In this document: piece after piece, positions 38,201 to 47,200 of the stretch
Position numbering within the stretch: position 1 is the first letter of the stretch
How the letters are laid out: the number at the start of each line of letters is the position of its first letter
Source: Ciona intestinalis
Taxonomy: Eukaryota > Chordata > Ascidiacea > Phlebobranchia > Cionidae
Length of the DNA: 64,000 nucleotides
Assembly (NCBI RefSeq): GCF_000224145.3
Contig: NC_020178.2
Location: forward strand, 1,476,100 to 1,540,099
Direction of reading: 5' to 3'
Notes under the pieces: model-generated
The model's database searches: none
What the model was told of the DNA's origin: nothing
What the model saw: the letters and a program-made list of their open reading frames with translations, nothing else
Made by a program: the position numbers and the translations under genes

Positions 38201-41200
38201 TATCCATGGTTGCCACTCCCATGCCCACAGTCGAGCTGCTGAAGCTATTGTAGTGTGTGGATAGGCAGACATGACTTTTAGTTGGTTTGGTCATTTATAT
38301 TCTCGTGGGCGGGAACTTGAGTGGCTTATCCATGGTTGCCACTCCCATGCCCATAGTCTGAAGCTGTTACAATATGTGTTTTATTAATTCCCGTCTTCAT
38401 TTTCTTGCAGATTTTAGAGGCATAACATACACCATGTTTGAAAACCGTAAAAACTTCAACAACGCAAAGCTCCATTGTGAAAGCATTAACGGTACTCTGG
38501 CTATGCCGAAAAATGCGGATATTACAGAAAAAATAACTGAAATGGCTCAGACAAAAAATAATAAAGTTTACCGGAATCAATTCTACTTCGGGCTTCACAA
38601 GCAAAACCTTCGTGAACCCTGGTTGTGGGTGGATGGTACAAGGGCAGGAACTCCACTTAGTATCCGGGGTGGTACAAGGAATAATGATCTGTACCACAAC
38701 TGGAAGGGCGTTGAACCAAATAATGCGCGCGGAGATGAGTTTTGTGGAAGCTTGTTCGCCAGCAGCGGGGGTTGGAATGACATTTATTGCGATGCTTGTC
38801 TGGCCTTTATTTGCGAACAAAGTAAGTGGATTCACTAGATTGTGATTGTTTTTTCTATTTTTTCAAATGAGAGACTGATGTATCATTTATATTTTGTTGA
38901 ACTTGAATTTTGTCTGACCCGTTTTTATAGATCTAGATCCTTATTTAAGCCGTGTTATAAGGACCTTCGTTTTTGGGCAATGCGAGGATAAATAAATTAC
39001 ATACGTGGTAACTCGTAAGCGGGCACCAGGTGTATGAAATAGAACACCTGTGTTACAACGACTATAGTTGCCCCGCGACATTCATTTATTTATAACACAA
39101 CGACTATAGTTGCCCAGTTACATTCATTCATTTATTATACACAGGAACCCGATGCACACGGCCCAATCTGCAGCATGGGGTGACCACAGACATGCTGGCC
39201 GCTGATAGCTATGACATTGGAACAGTTATAACAGGATTCCAATGCACTGATAATGGAGCTCAGTTAGTTGGTGCTCACTCAATACAGTGTGTAGATGGGA
39301 CATGGAATAATACAACTCCAACATGTGGTGAGTGTGATTGAATGTAGCTTATTTATTTTCGCATGGTAGGGAATGACAGTTGTTAAACAGGGTGATCTGT
39401 TTTATACACCTCATGCCCGCTTACGAGTTACCACGTATGCAACTTATTTATCCATGCATGGCGGGGTAACGACAGTCGTTATAACACGGGTGATCGGTTT
39501 TATACACCTTGTGCCCACTTACAAGTTACCACATATGTAACTTATTTATCCTCGCATGGCGGTGCAATGACAGTCGTTATAACACGGGTGTTCTGTTTCA
39601 TACACCTCGTGGGCGCTTACAAGTTACCATGTATGTTTCTTTATGGGTGATCTTTTGATTAATTTTTTTATGTGTGCCTGATAATTTAGACAACCCATTA
39701 GTGGCCACTGGGTTGAAGCAATTGCCCTTAAGTGTCTTGCCCAAGGACACATACGCCCACAATGAGTTACATTTGTTCAAAATATTTTTATATTTTAAGA
39801 AACGAGATGCCCGCGTCCTGTTGCCCCTGCAAACATGGAGTCCCCGGTTGATTTACAAGATTTCTATGGAGTTAGGGCTTTAGTAAGATTTCTATGTGTG
39901 CATGAGTGGGATCAAGAGACTGGTAATGCTGCCATCGAGTGTCAGCATGATGGTACATGGACAGAAAATCCTATGTGTGGTAAGATTTCTATGTTGTTGT
40001 ATAAAAGATATCTGTGTTGTATTATAAAAGATATCTATGTTGTATTTTATGAGATATCTATATTGTGTTGTATAAGATGTCTATGTTATCTCATATATAA
40101 CTCATAGTAGAACAAGGTGTATGAAACAAACACCCGTGTTATAATGACTGTCATTGCCCGCCATGAGAGGTTACATACGTGGTAACTTGTAAGCGGGCAC
40201 GTGGTGTATGAAACAGAACACCCATGTTATAACGATTGTCGTTGCCCCGCCATGTGAGGATAAACAAGTTACATACGTGGTAACTTGTAAGTGGGCATGA
40301 AGTATATAAAAGAAAACACCCATCTTATACCCACCAAGCGAAAAAAAAGAAAACAATAAAACAATAAATAAACACATATAAGACTCAGTGTATATGATAT
40401 TAAACTTCATATGATAACGTGCATCATTTAAAAACAAGCCACATAGAAATAGCAAAATAATTTTGATTTACTGAATAGTATAAGAACAATTATTATACCT
40501 TTATCTTTCCAGTTACGAGATGCCAGCGCCCTGCTACCCCTGCCAATATGCGGCCTAATGGTGTTTTACAAGATTACTATTATGTTGGTAACCATGTTGA
40601 GTTCCGCTGCATGGATGCATCAGATCATCTGCTTGCTTCCTCAATGAGTTGCAATAGGGATAGAACCTGGAGGGGCGAACCTGCTTGTGGTATGACAGTG
40701 TGTTTCTAGTTTATTCTATACGAGTGAGGTCCTACAGCATAGCATGCCATTGGTCATAGGATTTAGACCGGAGTTGGCCCATTACCCCAACACCCGGGAA
40801 AAAAGTTTTTTTATTGTTTTATAGTGTTGATATGCCAAATAACCTGCCTGTGAACTAAGGTGTTTGAAACAAAACACCCGTATTATTACGACTATCATTG
40901 CCCTGCCATGCGGCGATAAATAAGTTACATACATCGTAACTTGTAAACGAGACAACAGATATATGAAACAGAACACCTGTGTTAAAAAAACCGCCATTCA
41001 TTTATTTAAATAAGTTACATTCAATCAAAAAGGCATCTTACTAAATAGGTTTTTATTTATTACACCATAATATATTCGCAGTTAAAAGATGTGGGCGTCC
41101 TGTGTTTCCCACTAATATGAGAACCCAAGCAGCTTTACTTAATTCCTATCAAGTTGGTGACCGTGTTACTTTGGAATGCGTGCACCGTTCCGATGCTTTG

Positions 41201-44200
41201 GGTGGTAATGCTGTCATCGAGTGTCAGGATAATGGAGCATGGACAGAAAATCCGACGTGTGGTAAGATGTCTATGTTGTAATATATATGATATCTATGGT
41301 GAATGTTATATTATATAAGATGTCTATGTTGTATTATATAATATATCTATGTTCTATTATATAAGGTGTCTATGTTGTATTACATAAGATATCTATGTTG
41401 TATTATATAAGATGTCTATGTTGTATTATATAAGATGTCTATGTTGTATTATATAAGATGTCTATGTTGTTGTGTACACAAAGTTTTGATATCTTTGTTT
41501 CAATAAACACAACACAGCCCATATATATACAAATAAATATATTTATAAATATTTATTATATGGTCTACGTATATAATACATTGTTGATTACCAAACTTCG
41601 ATCTGTTGCATTTATTTAACGACTAAGATGTCTACCAGCGCTGTTGGTCAGCGCACCTGCCTTCCACCTGGAGGTTATGGGTTCAAAGCTCGTGGCTGCT
41701 ACTGTTGTGGGGTATATTAATGTGACCTTGGGAAAACATTTAACAGCAATTGCTTTAACCCAGTAGTCACAAATGGGTGGTCCAAATTGTCAGCCATACA
41801 GAAAAACTCCCATCACCCCCAAAGTTACATACATGATAACTTAGGTGTATGAAACAGAATTTCGTTGCCCCCGCCACGTGAGGATAAATAAGATTCATTC
41901 ACTTTTTTTGTTAAAGTAAGACTAAAAAATATGAACAATTGCTTTTGTATCGAAAGATAATTTCTCCTTTGTTCAAGCTCGACGCTGCAGTCGACCACAC
42001 AACCCAGTAAATATGAGGCCCGCAGTTGTTTTAGAAGATATTTACGAAGTTGGGGATTCTGTAAGATTTCAATGCGTACATGTGTCGGATCGTTTGGTTG
42101 GTAATGCTGCCATCGTGTGTCAGGATGATCGGACATGGACAGACAATCCAACGTGTGGTAAGATGTCCATATTGTATTATATAAGATGTCTATGTTGTAT
42201 TATATAAGATGTCCATATTGTATTATATAAGATGTCTATGTTGTATTATATAAGATGTCTATGTTGTATTATATATATGGTATTTATGTTATAATTTATA
42301 TGATGTTTATGTTCCGCAGTTGCACGTTGTACTTTACCCGACACCCCGGCTCAATTCAGGATAGAAATAACAAATAATCAACAAGAGCTGTACGAAATTG
42401 GCGCAGTAATAACATTTGGTTGTGTCGATTCCAACGATGAAATGTCCGGACCAAGTCAGATTCGTTGCCAAATCAACCGGCAGTGGAGTCGAAACGTTCC
42501 TAGTTGCTGTGAGTTAATTTATGTTACTTTGTAGGTGATTTTTTATGTCTTTATGTGTGGCTGATACTTTGGACAAATTAGTGACCACTAGGTTCAAGCA
42601 ATTGCCGTTAGGTGTCTTTTCCAAAGACTCATAGGCTCACAATGTTAGTAGTGATGAGCCTTGAACCCATTACCCCTTGGTTATAGGCAGGCACGCTAAC
42701 CAAATGTGCTATGATGCCGGACTTTTTAGTTGTGTATATGCCCAAGATACAGTGAGAAGTTACAGGTTCAAGACTTGATGCTGCTACTATCCTGGGCGTA
42801 TGTGTCCTTGGGCCACAGACTTAATGACAATTACTTGAACCCAGTGGTCACTAATGGGTTGTTAAAAATGTCACCCATACATAAAAACAACCAGGCACAA
42901 AGTTATATACATGGTGGCATGCCATGGGACCTGGGATTTAGTTCAGGGTTGGCCCTTTACCCCAACACCCAAGGTACTACCACTTATTTATTTACCGTGT
43001 ATGTAACTTTGTAAGTAATTGTTTGTATGCATGGAACATGGCTGTTTAGACAAACCATTAGTGATTACTGGGTTAAAGCAATTCTGTTTTTTTAGATATT
43101 TTCAAATTATTTATTTTTCAGTAAAACGGTGCCAGGGTCCAAATCCCCCTGATGGTCTAGTGCTATCTAGTGGCGAAAATGTACAAGCTTTCTATAGTTC
43201 TGGTGTTACTATAACATTTCAATGTTCGAACGCCAAGGATGAAATGCAAGGGTTATCTTCAATATCATGTCAAGGGAATGGGAGATGGGATAGAGCTCTA
43301 CCTGTTTGCTGTGGGTTGTTTATTAATGCATGTTGCTATGCTCTTGATAATGATAAGCCATTAATATAACAACAACATACATTGTTATTACAAAGTGAAT
43401 ATACAGTAGGGTGGGGGAAAGATGGAAAATCTTTAGCACATAATATCCAAATATCCTAATCGTGTTTTAAACAATTAACAACGATCTATGGGAGTCATAA
43501 GAATATGGTTTATAATTCTTTGAATGCTTTTTGTTTACTACCAATTGGGACGAGAAAATAGAATGAAAGGTCGTCCCATCTTCCCCTATCCTACTGTACA
43601 TGAATAAGTTTGCAACCAATTCAACTGAAGGATGGAGGGTTTGCTGTGATAGATGTATGTCAGTATCAACAGTATGTGTCCTTGGTCAAGGCACTTAACA
43701 GACATTGCTCCAACCCAGTGGTCACTAATTAGTAGTAGCACCATGGGTGTTGTGGGCCAACATAATGTGCATATACAATGTTGGGGTAATGGGCCAACTC
43801 TGGCCTAAATCCCAGGTCCCATGGCATGCTTTACTATAGGACCTCACCCATATAGAATAGAATGTGCATATACAATGTTGGGGTAATGGGCCAACTCTGC
43901 CCTATATTTCAGTTCCATATAAAACATTACACCTATAAATTGTACAGCAAACATATAATCCATGTTATTAAAACTTTACAGTGAAAAGGTGTGAGCGCTC
44001 TGGTACCTTCTACTATGTAGGTAATCGTACACCACCTTATTCATGCCCTAATGCTGATGATTTACTGCAAGGATCAGCTGTTTCCACTTGTTTAGAGGAT
44101 AGGACATGGTCTTCTGGTGTCCCTTCATGTGGTAAGGTATAATAGGTTGGCAGTGAGCATGAGGTGTATGAATACACCATGTGTTTATCGTGTATAAGAA

Positions 44201-47200
44201 GACACCCATGTTATAACTTGACAGTGAACATGAGGTGTATGAATACACCATGTGTGTCTGGTGTATAAGAAGACACCCATGTTACAACTTGACAGTGAAC
44301 ATGAGGTGTATGAATACATCATGTGTGTCTGGTGTATAAGAAGACACCCATGTTACAACTTGACAGTGAACATGAGGTGTATGAATACATCATGTGTGTC
44401 TGGTGTATAAGAAGACACCCGTGTTATAACTAAACAGTGAGCATGAAGTGAATAATTTATACCTTTCTTTCTAGTACCAAGATGTGGAACACCAGCCTTA
44501 CCCGATGGTGTACGCATTAGCAGCGCTAATGCCGGTGACATTTTTTTCCTCGACGGAGATCGCATAAGTTTTCAATGTATTAATGCACATGATGTACTTG
44601 TCGGTGAAAATACTTTGGAATGCACCCAGGACCGTACTTGGGACAATTCTCCTCCTAACTGTGGTTAGTTAAATACTTTAGTTAATTTTGTTGGAGTATA
44701 GTACTGCGGGGTAGTACTGTTTTGTAGGAATATAGTACCCGTGTTTGAAACAATTAACAACGGTCTATAGGAGTTGTGGGGATATGGTTTAATAATTCTT
44801 TGAATGTTCCATGTTTGCTACCAAATGAGACAATAAAGTAAAATAAAAAGATGTCCCATCTTTCCCTACCCTACTATATGTATTTTATCAGAGTCACCTC
44901 AGATTTTGTGCAACATTTAAAGCACATTATTTGCAGAAAGAAAATGTTCGCCACCTACTATACCTCAACATGGAAGATTAATAGCAGGCACCCAACTAAA
45001 GGCAGTCTATGATATTAATGAACAAGTGACTTTTGAATGCATTGAAATTACATCTCGTATGCATGGGTCCAACACTATCACATGCAATGCTAACAGGACT
45101 TGGACAGCAGCGCCCACGTGTGGTAAGATATGGTTACGTTGTTCTCTACGTTTCTTTGATGAATGTAACCTATTTATCCTCGCATGGCGGGGCAATAACA
45201 GTTGTTATAACACGGGTGTTGGGTTTCATACACCTCGTGCCCGCTTACATGTTACTATGTATGTAACTTATCTATCCTCGCATGGCGGGGCAACGTCAGC
45301 CGTTATTACACGGATGTTCTGTTTCATACACCTCGTGCCCGCTTACAAGTTACCACGTATATAACTTATCTATCCTCGCATGGCGGACAATGATAAGTTG
45401 TTATAACACGGGTGTTCTTGTGTGTGGTAAGTTATTACAATATTAGTGGATTCTATTTAAAAAAAGGCTAAAGATGCCATTTAGGGAAATAAATATCTGT
45501 AATATACAATTGGCAAGACTTGTTCTTTATCTACATTTTTGTATATATATATATATATGGGGTCCATAAATATATATATGTATTATATGTATATATATAT
45601 ATATTTATGGATATAACTTATATATTGGGGTGAGGAAAGTTGGGACACCTTTTTATTCTATTTTCTTGTCCCATTTGGTAGTAAACAAAGAACATTCAAA
45701 GAATTATAAAACGTATCCTCACAACTTCCATAGACCGTTGTTAATTGTTTAAAACACGATCAAAATATTTGAATATTATGTGTTAAAAGTGTCCCGTCTT
45801 CCCGACCCTACTAGATACAATATGTAATTACAATGGCGTTATATACAGCATATATTTTAAATTGATATATACATACATATTATCAGCAACAGTAATAATA
45901 TACAATGTTTTGTTCCAGTTGAACGCTGCCCACCTATTCTATCCATTACCAACGGAAGAGTTGAGCAAATTCGTGAAAATAATAAAGAAGTAACTCACGT
46001 GAGGTTTACATGCAATCCTGGATATGATGTCAATGGGCATAGTGTTGTTCGATGTATGCTCGGGAACTTGTGGTCTGACCCTTCTCCAACTTGCGATGGT
46101 TAGATGGTAGCACTCCTGGGTGTTTGGTTAATGGGTTCTAGATGGTAGCACCCTGGGTGTTTGATTAATGGGGCCTAGATGGTAACACCCTGGTTGTTGG
46201 GTTAATGGGGTCTAGATGGTAGCACCCTGGGTGTTGGGGTAATGGGGTCTAGATGGTAGCAATGCTAGGTGTTGGGGTAATGGGGTCTTGATGGCAGCAC
46301 CCTGGGTGTTTGGGTAATGGGGTCTATATGGTAGCACCCTGGGTGTTGGGGTAATGGGGTCTAGATGGTAGCACCCCGGGTGTTGGGGTAATAGACCTAC
46401 ATTCCAGGTCTCAGGTGTGCCCCACTAAAGACCTCACCCATATACAAAAGAATTTATTTGTTGTTTATATGAATTGCAAGGTTACAATTATCAATTGTGA
46501 CTCATTATACCACTTATGATGTCATAATTCAATCATTCCAGAAAAAGATCCTTGTGTCAGCGGTCCATGTGTTAACGGGGAGTGCACCAAAGTGGATGGA
46601 ATAGCTTTCAACTGCACATAGTAGACCTAATTATTCGGGAAGAACATGTAACACAAGTGAGTGGGTTTGCTTTGTTTTACTCCCCAAGTGAAACACACGT
46701 TGTAACTAGAAAGTGAGCATGAGGTGTATAAATACACCATGTGTGTCTGGTGTATAAGAAGACACCAATGTTATAACTTGACAGTGAGCATGAGGTGTAT
46801 AAATACACCATGTGTGTCTGATGTATAAGAAGACACCAATGTTATAACTTGACAGTGAGCATGGGGTGTATAAATACACCATGTGTGTCTGGTGTATAAG
46901 AAGACACCAATGTTATAACTAGAAAGTGAGCATGAGGTGTATAAATACACCATGTGTGTCTGGTGTATAAGAAGACACCAATGTTATAACTTGACAATGA
47001 GCATGAGGTGTATGAATACACCATGTGTGTCTGGTGTATAAGAAGACACCCATGTTATAAATCGACAATGAGCATGAGGTGTATGAATACACCATGTGTG
47101 TCTGGTGTATAAGAAGACACCCATGTTATAACTTGACAGTGAGCATGAGGTGTATGAATACACCATGTGTGCCTGGTGTATAAGAAGACACCCATGTTAT

